A DNA stretch of 64,000 nucleotides, from positions 124,974-188,973 of the forward strand of contig NZ_PPFD01000007.1 in assembly GCF_009653635.1 (NCBI RefSeq), written 5' to 3'. Source of the DNA: Endozoicomonas sp. OPT23 (lineage in GTDB: Bacteria > Pseudomonadota > Gammaproteobacteria > Pseudomonadales > Endozoicomonadaceae). A program made the position numbers and the translations under genes. Under the pieces are notes generated by a model that saw only the letters and a list, made by a program, of their open reading frames with translations, did no database searches and was not told the DNA's origin. This document shows, piece after piece, positions 54,726-64,000 of this stretch. Each line of letters starts with the position of its first letter. Position 1 is the first letter of the stretch.

Positions 54726-55388
54726 ATGGGCCTGAATACAGCGCTCATATCCATAGACGTTGTGGCATTTCGAATGGCTGACGGCCAACTGCAACTACTG
54801 ACACGGAAACTTGATCAGCTTTATATGCTGCCAGCCGGACGTATTGAACCACAGGTTGACGACTGTCTGGATGATACAGCTCGCCGCCAGCTGGCGACGC
54901 TGACTGATCAACACACAGCGTATCTCGAACAGGTAGAAACCATTGGCAGTCCGGACCGGGACAGCCGGGGCTGGTCAATGACTGTGGTGTATTATGCGCT
55001 GATGAGCCATGAAGATAATCCCTGGCAGTCAGATGATGCTGAATGGGTAACGATTTCCGAGGGGGAACCGGAAGTTTTACTGGCCTACGACCATAAGCGT
55101 CTGGTTGTTCAGGCTCTGGAGCGTTTAAAAAACAAGATTCAATACAGTTCTTTACCGGTCTACCTTTTACCTGCAGAGTTCACCCTGTCGGATATCCAGA
55201 AGGTCTTTGAAACCCTGCTGGAGAGAGCGCCACCCATGCGCTCTATTCGCAATCGCTTCCTGAGGGAAGACCTGTTGATTGATACCGGCAAACTGCGAAG
55301 AGGCTCAAACCGCCCTGCAGCCTTGTATCGGGTCAGAGAGCAGTCCCCTACCTGTTTGTTTGACCGCCTTTATCTTACAACTCAATAG
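54726..55388 (+). CDS. nrtR: NrtR-type Nudix transcriptional repressor of NAD salvage
   Basis: A 220-residue protein with an N-terminal Nudix-like domain and a C-terminal winged helix (FTLSDIQKVFETLLE through GKLRRGSNRPAALYRV). The Nudix box is degenerate: the segment PAGRIEPQVDDCLDDTARRQL lacks the usual catalytic Glu set, as in NrtR sensors of ADP-ribose. The ATG at 54726 has GGAGG six bases upstream; a TTG two codons earlier is unlikely. Divergent from pncAB, and the operator between them is consistent with control of both units. Confidence 0.85.
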   Translation: MGLNTALISIDVVAFRMADGQLQLLTRKLDQLYMLPAGRIEPQVDDCLDDTARRQLATLTDQHTAYLEQVETIGSPDRDSRGWSMTVVYYALMSHEDNPWQSDDAEWVTISEGEPEVLLAYDHKRLVVQALERLKNKIQYSSLPVYLLPAEFTLSDIQKVFETLLERAPPMRSIRNRFLREDLLIDTGKLRRGSNRPAALYRVREQSPTCLFDRLYLTTQ

Positions 55389-55403
55389 TTAACTACCGAT
55401 TTT

Positions 55404-56762
55404 TTAGAACCAGCTGGTCAGGGCATTATCCAGCTGATAAATATCCTCTCTGAATCTCACTCTGCCAGTAACATCCGGCCAGGCTGTAAAGTACATAAAA
55501 TAGACGGGGATTTTCTGACTCAGTGTCCGGGTAAACGTAGGAGAGCCGTCTTTGTGCTTATCTTTGAAGCTTTCCTGCAGAGCCAGTATTTGCGCAATCA
55601 ACTGGTCAATACCCTTAACTCGAGTACAGCCTGAGCTGAATGAACGACGCTGTTTATCAAACAGTTCAGGCTTATCTGTGTCATGCAGGTAGACACCAAA
55701 GCTGTTCGGCAAATCCAGCTTGAACTTACCCAGACGATTCACAGCGCCTGGCTGCTGTTCCAGACGATACCGAAACGTTCGTGGCGTCAGCTTTTGCCAT
55801 TTTACTGTTTCGGGATTAATGACAGGTGCTCTGTCATCCCAGTTTTCATAAACGACGAAGCCTTCCTTTTTAAAAAAACCCGGCTGCTTTTTCTCGGCTC
55901 TCAGCATACTTCTGGCAGCAATAGAATGTGGCACTTTCCAGACCGGGTTATAGGTAATGCTTTTTATTTCATCATTAAAAATAGGTGTCTGCTTGAAACG
56001 GGTACCGACAATGGCGGGGTATAATGTCGACTTTTTACGACTTTCAGCCCAGTCCACTTTATAACCGGTAATATCCACTTTTATATGAGGGTATGGCAGC
56101 TGGTTTGGCAGCCAGCGCATGCGTTCGAGGTTTGCTTTCAGAGTACGTATTCTGTCATTGGTGATGGCCAGTAACGCCTGGCGGGTTAGAACGCCCAACC
56201 TGCCATCCGGCCCCAGATCAAACTTCAACTGTACCTGGGTCAGAATATCCTTATGAGTCTGGGTATAAATGTCTCCAGAGAGTTCATCAACCAGGTCAAG
56301 ATCAAGCAGCCACTGATTAAGCCGTGCCACAGTGGGGTGCTGGTCACCCTCAAAAAAGATCAGCTGGTCAGGAAATTCTGTAACGGCTGTCTGTTGCCAC
56401 TTTTCCATGACCGCCAGACTTTTGATAAGGGCTGGATATTGCGGCATTGATGATTGCAACGCCTTGAGTTCACTGATGGACAGCTGATTTTTTGCTGATA
56501 ACAAAGAGTCCGGCTCTTCTATATACCAGCCCGGCTGAAACAATTTCCTGTCCAGCCTGCCCGATTCAACATAGTGAGCGTATTTCATCACCAGTTGATC
56601 AACTTCCTTGCGGGAGGGCTTTTTAACCAAGGTCTGCCAGTCTTCAGTAGACAGTTCAATCCCTTGTTTATCAAGGTTTGAAAGCCAGTCGATATAGGCA
56701 TATTCAGTGGCATAGAGACGGGTGGCGAGTAACAACAGCATCACAACAATACAACGACGCAT
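55404..56762 (-). CDS. L,D-transpeptidase (YcbB/LdtD-like)
   Basis: A 452-residue envelope enzyme forming 3-3 crosslinks in peptidoglycan. A short signal peptide opens the protein, a peptidoglycan-binding region follows (HPTVARLNQWLLDL through GPDGRLGVLTRQALL), and the YkuD catalytic domain ends with His in YLHDT and Cys379 in SSGCTRV. The domain order and length match the YcbB group. No partner gene; converges on nrtR with about 15 bases between stops. Confidence 0.9.
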   Translation of the reverse strand: MRRCIVVMLLLLATRLYATEYAYIDWLSNLDKQGIELSTEDWQTLVKKPSRKEVDQLVMKYAHYVESGRLDRKLFQPGWYIEEPDSLLSAKNQLSISELKALQSSMPQYPALIKSLAVMEKWQQTAVTEFPDQLIFFEGDQHPTVARLNQWLLDLDLVDELSGDIYTQTHKDILTQVQLKFDLGPDGRLGVLTRQALLAITNDRIRTLKANLERMRWLPNQLPYPHIKVDITGYKVDWAESRKKSTLYPAIVGTRFKQTPIFNDEIKSITYNPVWKVPHSIAARSMLRAEKKQPGFFKKEGFVVYENWDDRAPVINPETVKWQKLTPRTFRYRLEQQPGAVNRLGKFKLDLPNSFGVYLHDTDKPELFDKQRRSFSSGCTRVKGIDQLIAQILALQESFKDKHKDGSPTFTRTLSQKIPVYFMYFTAWPDVTGRVRFREDIYQLDNALTSWF

Positions 56763-57005
56763 GACATCCTCTTTCTTACAACGTGGGTTAATAGAAAGCT
56801 CACATTTGCTACTGAAGATCAGTAATTACGGGCAGGCAATAAACAGGTAAGGAATGTCGATAGAGACGAAGGGCGCTACGGTAAACGGTTAGGTCAGTAA
56901 GGCAGGCTGACAGAAAAATGTCGACTCAGAAGGAAAATTGAAATCAAAACGATAAAAACGAAATAGACACCAGCAAGCTTGTCACTTGCCGGTGCAAGGA
57001 GAGCT

Positions 57006-58328
57006 TTACCCCTCTCCCATGATCATATTAGGCAGCCAGAGCACCACTTCCGGAAACAGCATACAGATGATCAACACCAGCAGTTTCAGCAGAATAAAAG
57101 GCGTGATGGATTTGTAGATATCCATCATGGTGACCCCCGGTGGCGCTATTCCCTTCAGGTAGAACAGGGCGAAACCATAGGGTGGTGTCTGAACCGCAAT
57201 CTCGATATTCAGAATCATCAGAATACCGAACCAGATCGGATCATAGCCCAGCGAGACCACTATCGGTGCAAACAGCGGAGCACACATCAATACGATGATC
57301 AGCTCATCAATAATGAAACCCAGCAACAGCATGATCACCTGCATCAGGATAATAACGCCTATGGGAGGCAAACCCAGATCCTGAGTAAACTGCGCCACCA
57401 TGTTCTGAACACCACTGAGCATATGAAAGTTACTGAACACCGAAGCCCCCAGAATAATCCACATGGAAGCACTGACCAGCAGAGCGGTTTCAAAACCTGC
57501 CGACTGAAACATTCTAAAACGGAATCGTTTGAACAAAACAGCCAGCAGAATCGCCCCTACGACACCAATAGCTCCGGACTCAGTAGGCGTCGCTATACCA
57601 GTAATAATGGAACCCAGTACTGCAACAATCAGCAGCAATGAGAAGAATCCGTCACGGGCTGTGCGCAGTTTTTCCGGCTTCGACATTTGTCGTTCATCAC
57701 CCGTATCCAATGGCGCCTTTTCCGGATTCATTTTGCAGCTGATCACCACATAAGCCACCAGCAGAGTGATGGAAATCAACGCTGGAACGATAGCGGCAAT
57801 AAACATACGACCCACAGAGTTCTGGGTGGTCGCGGAATACATGATCATGGGAATGCTGGGCGGAATAAGAATACCCAGACCACCACCGGCCATAATCACG
57901 CCCAACGCCAGTCGTTTATCGTAACCACGATCAAGCATCGGCTTCAGGGCAATACTGCCAGAGGTCATAATGCCGGCACCGATAATACCCACCATCGCGC
58001 CAATCATGGAGCAGACACCGATAACACTGATAGCAAGAGAACCGCGAATACGTCCAATCAACATCTGACTGGCATTAAACATGGCGTCACCAATACCGGA
58101 ACGGGTCAACAGCTGCCCCATATAAATATACAAAGGAATCGCCAGCAGAATAAAACTGAAGAAATTGCTCTCAATGGTTGTGGGAATAAGAGTGAAGATC
58201 CCCTCCCCCCAGGTCATATAACCAACGGCCATGGCAATACCACCGAGCGCCAATCCAACCGGCGCCCCGAGGGCAAAACTGACCAGAATACAAGCCAGCA
58301 ACAGCAGAGTTAAAACTTCAATACTCAT
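57006..58328 (-). CDS. dctM: TRAP transporter large permease (DctM)
   Basis: A 440-residue polytopic subunit of a sodium-driven TRAP uptake system for organic acids. It has around 12 helices, a recurring small-residue motif (GIIGAGIMTSGS) and the conserved GLGILIPPSIPMIMY segment. Overlaps the small permease by four bases (ATGA) and is third in dctP-dctQ-dctM. Substrate is unknown; the gene set is typical of marine bacteria. Confidence 0.93.
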   Translation of the reverse strand: MSIEVLTLLLLACILVSFALGAPVGLALGGIAMAVGYMTWGEGIFTLIPTTIESNFFSFILLAIPLYIYMGQLLTRSGIGDAMFNASQMLIGRIRGSLAISVIGVCSMIGAMVGIIGAGIMTSGSIALKPMLDRGYDKRLALGVIMAGGGLGILIPPSIPMIMYSATTQNSVGRMFIAAIVPALISITLLVAYVVISCKMNPEKAPLDTGDERQMSKPEKLRTARDGFFSLLLIVAVLGSIITGIATPTESGAIGVVGAILLAVLFKRFRFRMFQSAGFETALLVSASMWIILGASVFSNFHMLSGVQNMVAQFTQDLGLPPIGVIILMQVIMLLLGFIIDELIIVLMCAPLFAPIVVSLGYDPIWFGILMILNIEIAVQTPPYGFALFYLKGIAPPGVTMMDIYKSITPFILLKLLVLIICMLFPEVVLWLPNMIMGEG

Positions 58329-58951
58329 GCATTTTCTCCTTTTACTTCATTCCCTGTGGAGACGTTTCCATTTTTAATGGCGCTTTCATTATTAGTGACT
58401 TTTTCATTTTCAGAAGAGCTGCCATCTGTTTCTGGCATCAGCCTCTGACCCGTGAAAAGAAAGTAGCTGCTCTGCAACATATCACTGACAAACTGCAGAA
58501 CAAACATGGTGCAGGCCACCATCATCATGACCCAGAAGTGCGCCATGGACGGCGCCCATTCGGATTGACGACGGTAGTCAAATTCCATCGCTTCTTCGAA
58601 CTTGCCCAGACTCATATAAAAAATAACGCTCAGGAAAAAGACCGCCAATGAATAGGTCAACAGGTTAAACAGCGCCTTAATTCGATCCGGCACAGCCAGG
58701 TAAAGCACATCAACAATAATGTGAGAGCGCTTCTGCTGCGCTAGAGCGCCGGTCAGTGCCGCGATATAGCCGAACAAAAACAGGGATACATCGTAGGCCC
58801 AGATGGTTGGGGCGTTGAGCACATAACGGGAGAAAACTTCGAAAGCGACCGTCAACGCCAAAAACGGCATTAACAGGGAAGCGGAAAGACCGGTGCAGTA
58901 CACCAGCCGGTTTATGGCCACACAGCAAGTTCGCAACAGCATCTTGAACAT
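58325..58951 (-). CDS. dctQ: TRAP transporter small permease (DctQ)
   Basis: A 208-residue membrane subunit with four helices. It shows the family pattern: FEVFSRYVLNAPTIWAYDVSLFLFGYIAALTGA in helix 2-3 and RSHIIVDVL. AGGA lies nine bases before the ATG. The Ser/Asn/Glu-rich tail (about 30 residues) is longer than usual. Translationally coupled to dctM; dctP is upstream with a gap of about 180 bases. Confidence 0.9.
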   Translation of the reverse strand: MFKMLLRTCCVAINRLVYCTGLSASLLMPFLALTVAFEVFSRYVLNAPTIWAYDVSLFLFGYIAALTGALAQQKRSHIIVDVLYLAVPDRIKALFNLLTYSLAVFFLSVIFYMSLGKFEEAMEFDYRRQSEWAPSMAHFWVMMMVACTMFVLQFVSDMLQSSYFLFTGQRLMPETDGSSSENEKVTNNESAIKNGNVSTGNEVKGENA

Positions 58952-59133
58952 AACAGCTTGTCCTGATTTTCTGGAGAGCCCGATCAGTCAAAGACACTGC
59001 TGTCCTTTCGGCTCCCGGCTGCCTGATAAGCAACGCCGCATGACAACCTGAAGCTATCACACGACACTGAACGACTTTGAAAAGACAGAAAACTGACCAG
59101 AGATTACCAGTCAGCTACCTGTAAGGAGGTCTT

Positions 59134-60159
59134 TTACTTCTGGAGAATTTGAACCAGCTGCTTGCTGTACTTGTCAGCATTAGCGTATTCAACCCAGAGA
59201 GATTCAGCAGCACCATTCCATCCAGCAACGTCTTCCTTACTTGGCTCAGGGCTCCACTTCATTCCTTTCTTTTCCATATCCGCAACGGCCTGAGATTCCC
59301 AGACACGGGACTTGGTCATCTGTTCACGGGCATGAGCAGCACTGGCAGAGCGAACAATCGCCTGCAGGTCCGGAGACAGCTTCTTCCAGGCATTGTTGTT
59401 TACGACGATAGGCAGAGTCTGGGCACCAGCAATAGGCAGGCGATACATATATTTGGCAACTTCCGCATGGTTACCGTCGCGGTGATCAATCAGGTTACTG
59501 CCGATGGAGCCGTCGATAACGCCAGTCGCCAGACTGGTGTAAATCTCACTCCAGGACAGAGAAGCAGGAGAAGCCCCAAGGTTACGCAGAAACTTGCCGT
59601 AAGCACCAGGTGCACGAATCTTCATGCCTTTGAAGTCTTCAATGGTGTTAATTGGTTTTTTGGTCAGCACGTAAACCGGCAACTGAATGTACGGCTCCAG
59701 ATAAACCATATTCTGTTTGCCATAGGCTTCGGTCAGCACTTCATTCCAGCCTTTCTCGTGGAACAATGCACTCAGTTCACCGACATCAGAGGTAGTACCA
59801 GGAAGACCGACTTCAACCACACCTGGAGGAAACTCACCAGCGTGCATAGCCTGGAAAGGTGCGCCCATGGTCATCAGACCGGACTTCACAGAACCCAGAA
59901 TACCAGTCTGCCCTACGCCTTCACCGGCGTACATCATCTGTACCTTGATGCGACCACCGGACATAGCTTCAATATTGTCAGCAAAATTCTGATAAACCTC
60001 ACCGTAAGCTGTGCCCCGTGAATAGAGGTTGGCAAAACGCCAGTTGTGTTCGGCAGAAAAAGCGTTAGGGACCATCGCCATGGATGCTGAAACCGCCAAG
60101 GTGCATCCGGCAACGGCTTTTTTCAGCATTTTCTTCATCTTGGTAGAAGAGGAGAGCAT
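59134..60159 (-). CDS. dctP: TRAP transporter substrate-binding protein (DctP)
   Basis: A 341-residue periplasmic binding protein. GGAG lies seven bases before the ATG at 60159. The signal peptide is MLKKAVAGCTLAVSASMAMVP with cleavage near FSA-EHN. The mature protein has the DctP core including GMKIRAPGAYGKFLRNLGASP with the conserved Arg that binds the ligand carboxylate. First gene of dctPQM. Ligand not identifiable from sequence. Confidence 0.93.
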   Translation of the reverse strand: MLSSSTKMKKMLKKAVAGCTLAVSASMAMVPNAFSAEHNWRFANLYSRGTAYGEVYQNFADNIEAMSGGRIKVQMMYAGEGVGQTGILGSVKSGLMTMGAPFQAMHAGEFPPGVVEVGLPGTTSDVGELSALFHEKGWNEVLTEAYGKQNMVYLEPYIQLPVYVLTKKPINTIEDFKGMKIRAPGAYGKFLRNLGASPASLSWSEIYTSLATGVIDGSIGSNLIDHRDGNHAEVAKYMYRLPIAGAQTLPIVVNNNAWKKLSPDLQAIVRSASAAHAREQMTKSRVWESQAVADMEKKGMKWSPEPSKEDVAGWNGAAESLWVEYANADKYSKQLVQILQK

Positions 60160-60624
60160 AATCTTACTCCATTATTTTTATACGTCGCCTGCTGTCTTTA
60201 TAATATCACAGGCTGTGAGAGCAACCAGATGTTTCCAGCGTCTATAGGGGCTCAAGCACCATCGAAACAGGAAAATTGATCTACGTCATGGTTGCTCAGA
60301 ATAATTACAATTAAGACATTGCTAATAAATGCCCCTCTGTCCAAGTAAAGTTTTAAAGTGATCAAACCTTTAAGTTAAATTTCATCAAACATTCTTGTTT
60401 CAACACACTAACCTTTCTTTAAACGGCAAGATGGCCAGAAAAAAACAGTAGCTAATCTTAATGAAACCGACCTGATTTTATTGCTTCCCACGTAGTAAGC
60501 GACTGTTCAGCAAAGTACAATCTGTCGTCTATTTTTCGTAACAACTCGCAGTTGATAATATGAGCTAAAATCAGGATCCCCAGTCATCTTTTCAGCTCTC
60601 ATACAGCACCAGCAGGATTTGATC
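60160..60624. other. Intergenic region between dctP and pqiA
   Basis: A 465-base divergent gap. It must hold promoters for dctPQM and pqiABC, but I see no convincing sigma-70 pair, only a TAAAAT element near 60566 that could serve pqiA. No small gene, repeat or RNA is evident. Confidence 0.4.
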
Positions 60625-61941
60625 GTGTTATCTGATAGAGAAACAGCACCCCTGATCGCCTGTGAAGAGTGCGGCATAGTTGTAGAAGTCCCTGTAGTGG
60701 AGCCCGGTCAAAAAGCCGTTTGCCCGCGCTGCCGTCACACCTTGACCAAAGTTTCCTACAATCAGTTTCACACCATGATGGCCTGTGTTATCGCCAGCCT
60801 GATCATGCTGGTATTAAGTTTAAGTTTTTCCTTTCTGTCGTTCAGCGTTCAGGGACTTTCGCAACAAATAAAACTCCTGCACGCAGCAGAAATATTATCC
60901 CTCAATCAGAATGCGCTACTGGGCAGCTTGTTATTTATTACGGTGGTTGTATTACCCGCCATCTACCTTTCAACCCTGGGTTACCTGTATGGGAAAGCGG
61001 CCCAATCCGCAAAGTCGGGCCTAAAAAAACGAGCCCTTCACCGCTGTATTATCATGTGCCGATGGCTGTTCTTTATTCAGCCCTGGCTGATGGTTGACGT
61101 ATTTCTGGTCGGCGTATTGGTCAGCCTGATTAAAATTGCTTCACTGGCTGATGTCGCACTGGGCAGCTCCTTTTGGGCCTTCTGTGCGTTTGCAATACTG
61201 ATGGTGAAATGCCTCTCCATGGTTGACCGGTTCTGGCTCTGGAATCAGTTTCTTCAGTGCAGAAATATAACCGGTGTCGCTGCCGGTGACTGTCATGAAT
61301 CAGAAAACCATCTGGCCTGCCATACCTGCCATCAACTCAACCCCGTTCCAGCGGCTGAACACCAAGCTCTTTGCCTGAGATGCGGAAAAAAACTGCACCC
61401 ATTCCACCCGTCAGATAATCTGCAGAGATCATGGGCTCTGCTGATTGCTTCAGTCATTCTTTATATTCCTGCCAATCTTTATCCGATGATGTATACCGTT
61501 AGCCTTGGCCAGTCACAGGGCTCGACCATTATGGAAGGCGTGATACTGCTCTGGCATCTGGGCTCCTACCCCGTTGCAATCGTCGTTTTCACCGCCAGCG
61601 TATTGATTCCATTGGCAAAGATGATGGCCTTGGCCTGGCTGTTTAGCCATGCCGGAAAAGAGGTTGAGGTCTCTGGATCACAGCGCCAGTCGAGACTGAA
61701 AATCTACCGCATCACCGAGTTTATTGGTCGCTGGTCCATGATCGATATCTTTGTGGTTGCCATTCTGGTGGCGCTGGTACAGCTGCAAAACGTTATGGCC
61801 ATCTATCCGGGGCCTGCCGCGCTGTCCTTTGCTGGCGTGGTCATTTTAACCATGCTGTCAGCGATAACCTTTGATTCCAGACTGCTCTGGCAGACACGAT
61901 TTGATAGCACGCCTTATAAATACCCGGAAAGCGACGTATGA
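60625..61941 (+). CDS. pqiA: Paraquat-inducible protein A (PqiA-like)
   Basis: A 438-residue inner-membrane protein of two PqiA domains, each with four helices and a zinc-ribbon: CEECGIVVEVPVV...CPRC and CHTCHQLNPVP...CLRC. I use the GTG at 60625 since AGGA lies seven bases upstream; a TTG six bases before is too close. Overlaps pqiB by four bases. It is the membrane partner of the MCE lipid-transport bridge PqiB/PqiC. Confidence 0.9.
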   Translation: MLSDRETAPLIACEECGIVVEVPVVEPGQKAVCPRCRHTLTKVSYNQFHTMMACVIASLIMLVLSLSFSFLSFSVQGLSQQIKLLHAAEILSLNQNALLGSLLFITVVVLPAIYLSTLGYLYGKAAQSAKSGLKKRALHRCIIMCRWLFFIQPWLMVDVFLVGVLVSLIKIASLADVALGSSFWAFCAFAILMVKCLSMVDRFWLWNQFLQCRNITGVAAGDCHESENHLACHTCHQLNPVPAAEHQALCLRCGKKLHPFHPSDNLQRSWALLIASVILYIPANLYPMMYTVSLGQSQGSTIMEGVILLWHLGSYPVAIVVFTASVLIPLAKMMALAWLFSHAGKEVEVSGSQRQSRLKIYRITEFIGRWSMIDIFVVAILVALVQLQNVMAIYPGPAALSFAGVVILTMLSAITFDSRLLWQTRFDSTPYKYPESDV

Positions 61942-63611
61942 GTGAGACAAGTACACAGGCAACAACAGTTCCCCAGAGAAAGTGGTCATCCATATGGCTG
62001 GTACCCATTGTGGCGTTGATTATTGGTGCCTCGATGCTGTTTCAACACATCAGTAATCAGGGACCCGAGATCATCCTTAAACTGCCAACTGCAGAAGGTA
62101 TCGAGGAAGGAAAAACACCGATTAAAGCCTTGAATGTCACTGTCGGCACTATCACTAACATCACACTCAGCAAGAACTACGATCATATCATTGCCAAAGC
62201 CCGGATGAACCATGATGCCGCCCGTATGCTGAAAGAAGACACGCTGTTCTGGGTCGTTAAGCCTCGCATCGGTGCCGAGGGTATTTCCGGGCTGGAGACA
62301 CTTTTATCCGGGGCTTATCTTGAGCTGCAACCCGGCTCTTCAAAAGCCAAACGTGACCGGTATACCGTACTTGATCAACCTCCTATTGCGCCGCCCAACA
62401 CCAAAGGCATCAGGCTGGTCTTAACCCATAGGGAAGCGGAAAAACTCAGTGTCGGCGATCCGGTTCTTTATGAAGGTTTTACTGTTGGCCGTGTCGAGCA
62501 GACTTCATTTGATATTGAAGACCGTCAGGCTCACTACCAGCTCTTTATCTTTGCACCCTATGACCGTCTGGTGTCATCAGAAAGCTATTTCTGGCAAAGC
62601 TCCGGCATTGATATGAAGCTGGATACAGAAGGAATAGAAGTCAAAGTCGATTCTCTGGAAAGCCTGCTGAAGGGCGGTGTTACCTTTGCGTCATTATCAG
62701 ACAGTAGATCCAAGCCTGAACCGGCTGAACAAATGCAGCAATTCCGGCTCTTTGATGATGCCAATCAAGTTAAGGAAGGGATGTATGACAAGTATCTGGA
62801 GTTTGTCCTGTTATTTGACGAATCCATTCGCGGCCTTAAGCCAAAAGCTCCGGTCGAGTATCGAGGCATAAGAATCGGTACGGTTATGAAAGTGCTCTTA
62901 CGCAATCAAAGTGAAGTGATAAATCTGGGTTCACACAGCATTCCTGTATTGGTTCGAATTGAATTAGGTCGTGTTTATGGTGCCATCACCACCAAAGAAC
63001 TTTCTGGCTTGAAAGCGGCAATGGATGGAGAGTTTAAACGCGGCCTGAAAGCAAAACTGAAGACAGGTAATTTAATCACTGGTGCATTGTATATTGATAC
63101 CGATTACTACTCGGATCAGGATATGAGTGGCCCGGAAAAATTCGACAGCTACCCTGTTTTCCCCACTCAACGGGGTGGCTTTGCCGAGGTTCAGAAGCAG
63201 GTTACCGATTTGCTGCAGAAGCTGAATCAGTTACCTATAGAAGAAACCCTTGAGTCAATAAACAAGACACTGGCGACCTCACAAAAAACCATCAAGTCCT
63301 TTGAAGATACAGCTAACAGCCTGAAAACACTGCTCGCCAGTCAGGATACTCAGGCACTACCTGCCGACCTACATCAGACCATGCAGCAATTGCAACAGAC
63401 GCTGGAAGGCATAAGCCCTGATTCTGAAATGTACCGAAGACTGGACTCAACGTTAAAAGAAGTGAAACAGGTAATGAGTGAGTTTAAACCCGTACTTCGA
63501 CAGCTTAACCAAAAGCCGGATTCATTAATCTTTGGTAACGGCAATGCTCAGGATCCGACTCCTGTTAAAGCAAGCCCAGTGGGTGCAAACTCAATAAAAG
63601 GAGTGCAATAA
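61938..63611 (+). CDS. pqiB: MCE-family protein PqiB
   Basis: A 557-residue protein anchored by one N-terminal helix (SIWLVPIVALIIGASMLF) and carrying three MCE domains, starting near residues 45, 155 and 285, in line with PqiB. A long C-terminal helix (about 425-520) is the part that forms the periplasmic needle in known structures. Domains of this kind form hexameric tunnels for phospholipids between membranes. Overlaps both neighbours (ATGA with pqiA, TAATG with pqiC), so the operon is translationally coupled. Confidence 0.92.
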   Translation: MSETSTQATTVPQRKWSSIWLVPIVALIIGASMLFQHISNQGPEIILKLPTAEGIEEGKTPIKALNVTVGTITNITLSKNYDHIIAKARMNHDAARMLKEDTLFWVVKPRIGAEGISGLETLLSGAYLELQPGSSKAKRDRYTVLDQPPIAPPNTKGIRLVLTHREAEKLSVGDPVLYEGFTVGRVEQTSFDIEDRQAHYQLFIFAPYDRLVSSESYFWQSSGIDMKLDTEGIEVKVDSLESLLKGGVTFASLSDSRSKPEPAEQMQQFRLFDDANQVKEGMYDKYLEFVLLFDESIRGLKPKAPVEYRGIRIGTVMKVLLRNQSEVINLGSHSIPVLVRIELGRVYGAITTKELSGLKAAMDGEFKRGLKAKLKTGNLITGALYIDTDYYSDQDMSGPEKFDSYPVFPTQRGGFAEVQKQVTDLLQKLNQLPIEETLESINKTLATSQKTIKSFEDTANSLKTLLASQDTQALPADLHQTMQQLQQTLEGISPDSEMYRRLDSTLKEVKQVMSEFKPVLRQLNQKPDSLIFGNGNAQDPTPVKASPVGANSIKGVQ

Positions 63612-64000
63612 TGAAACTCGTCTATAGTGCATTCCTTCATAGTGCATTCCTTCATAGTGCACTCCTTACTGTGTCACTGATACTGACTGGCTGCGGAACC
63701 ACCAACCAGACACCCACCCGTTTATATTTGCTGCCAATCCAGAATTCAAACTCGACGGATAATGCACAACGACCGCTGATTGTCGTTAAAACGGTTCAAC
63801 TGCCTGATCACCTTAACGACCAGAGTCTGGTTTATCAGGTATCAGACTCACGGATCGTGCAGGCAAAAAAACACCTCTGGGCCAGTGATATTGCTGCACA
63901 GATTACTCAACGAGTGGTTGTTGAACTGAAAACCAGTCAAATCCATTATCGTCCGGTACACCCAAAACCATCAAAGCAGTCGGAAGTCCTAGCTGAAGTC
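63611..64000 (+). CDS. pqiC: PqiC-family lipoprotein (3' partial)
   Basis: The frame is open from ATG 63611 to the right edge, 130 residues visible. The signal peptide ends in a lipobox (LILTGCGTT), so the product should be an outer-membrane lipoprotein that caps the MCE tunnel. The following NQTPTRLYLLPIQN fits the ABC-auxiliary/DUF330 start. The signal peptide contains a three-copy 15-base repeat giving (Y/H)SAFL units. Overlaps pqiB by one base. Confidence 0.85.
   Translation, partial: MKLVYSAFLHSAFLHSALLTVSLILTGCGTTNQTPTRLYLLPIQNSNSTDNAQRPLIVVKTVQLPDHLNDQSLVYQVSDSRIVQAKKHLWASDIAAQITQRVVVELKTSQIHYRPVHPKPSKQSEVLAEV
63623..63667 (+). repeat. Three-copy 15-base tandem repeat in the pqiC signal peptide
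   Basis: Three adjacent 15-base units (TATAGTGCATTCCTT, CATAGTGCATTCCTT, CATAGTGCACTCCTT) in frame, adding five residues per copy to the hydrophobic part of the signal peptide. Confidence 0.9.

Overview
The window reads as chromosome of a marine gammaproteobacterium. Housekeeping proteins (ClpXP, trigger factor, GlnS, CysS, DnaX, RecR, inosine-guanosine kinase, NirBDC, Syd, PqiABC) look gammaproteobacterial. The tRNA order Pro-Arg-His-Leu ahead of tig-clpP-clpX is the arrangement known from pseudomonads and relatives. A type III secretion chaperone, several lineage-specific secreted orphans, an NhaD-type sodium antiporter and a TRAP transporter fit a host-associated marine Oceanospirillales member such as Endozoicomonas; that genus call is inference. 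No insertion sequence, prophage, CRISPR array or integrase is visible.

Layout. 1-2.1 kb: 3' part of a large helical protein with a CesT-like chaperone gene behind it, probably a type III effector/chaperone pair. 2.1-6.4 kb: peroxiredoxin, YHS lipoprotein, a translationally coupled ferritin-like diiron protein plus ketoacyl-ACP synthase III (KASIII)-like enzyme, and two orphans. 6.6-10.4 kb: nirBDC assimilatory nitrite reductase and nitrite channel. 10.7-12.1 kb: syd and a secreted orphan. 12.3-16.9 kb: tig-clpP-clpX behind four tRNA genes. 17.2-24.4 kb: folD, a duplicated-domain secreted orphan, rhlE, cysS, glnS. 24.5-31.6 kb: a membrane-anchored orphan, ppiB-lpxH, a GntP permease, brnQ, miaE and a tandem universal stress protein behind a near-perfect FNR/Anr box. 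31.9-35.9 kb: type I secretion ABC/HlyD pair, HU. 35.9-42.1 kb: XRE regulator, GT9 glycosyltransferase with a PAP2-GtrA fusion, Sel1-like protein, 3-hydroxyisobutyryl-CoA hydrolase-like enzyme, CitS-type transporter. 42.3-48.1 kb: pitrilysin-like lipoprotein, gsk, nhaD. 48.2-51.8 kb: recR-ybaB-dnaX and the 4.5S RNA gene. 51.9-55.4 kb: exonuclease-like protein, pncA-pncB NAD salvage, divergent nrtR with a symmetric double operator. 55.4-64 kb: L,D-transpeptidase, TRAP transporter, pqiABC running off the right edge.

How genes work together. Nitrite enters by NirC and is reduced to ammonium by NirBD. PncA and PncB turn nicotinamide into nicotinate mononucleotide, probably repressed by NrtR. ClpX feeds ClpP while trigger factor handles nascent chains. 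DnaX, YbaB and RecR form the conserved replication/repair block next to the SRP RNA. PqiABC and the L,D-transpeptidase serve the envelope. Points most worth a second look: the effector/chaperone pair, the diiron-KASIII operon, the PAP2-GtrA fusion, the secretion ATPase with Tyr in place of the H-loop His, the double NrtR operator, and recurring 13-15 bp tandem duplications.
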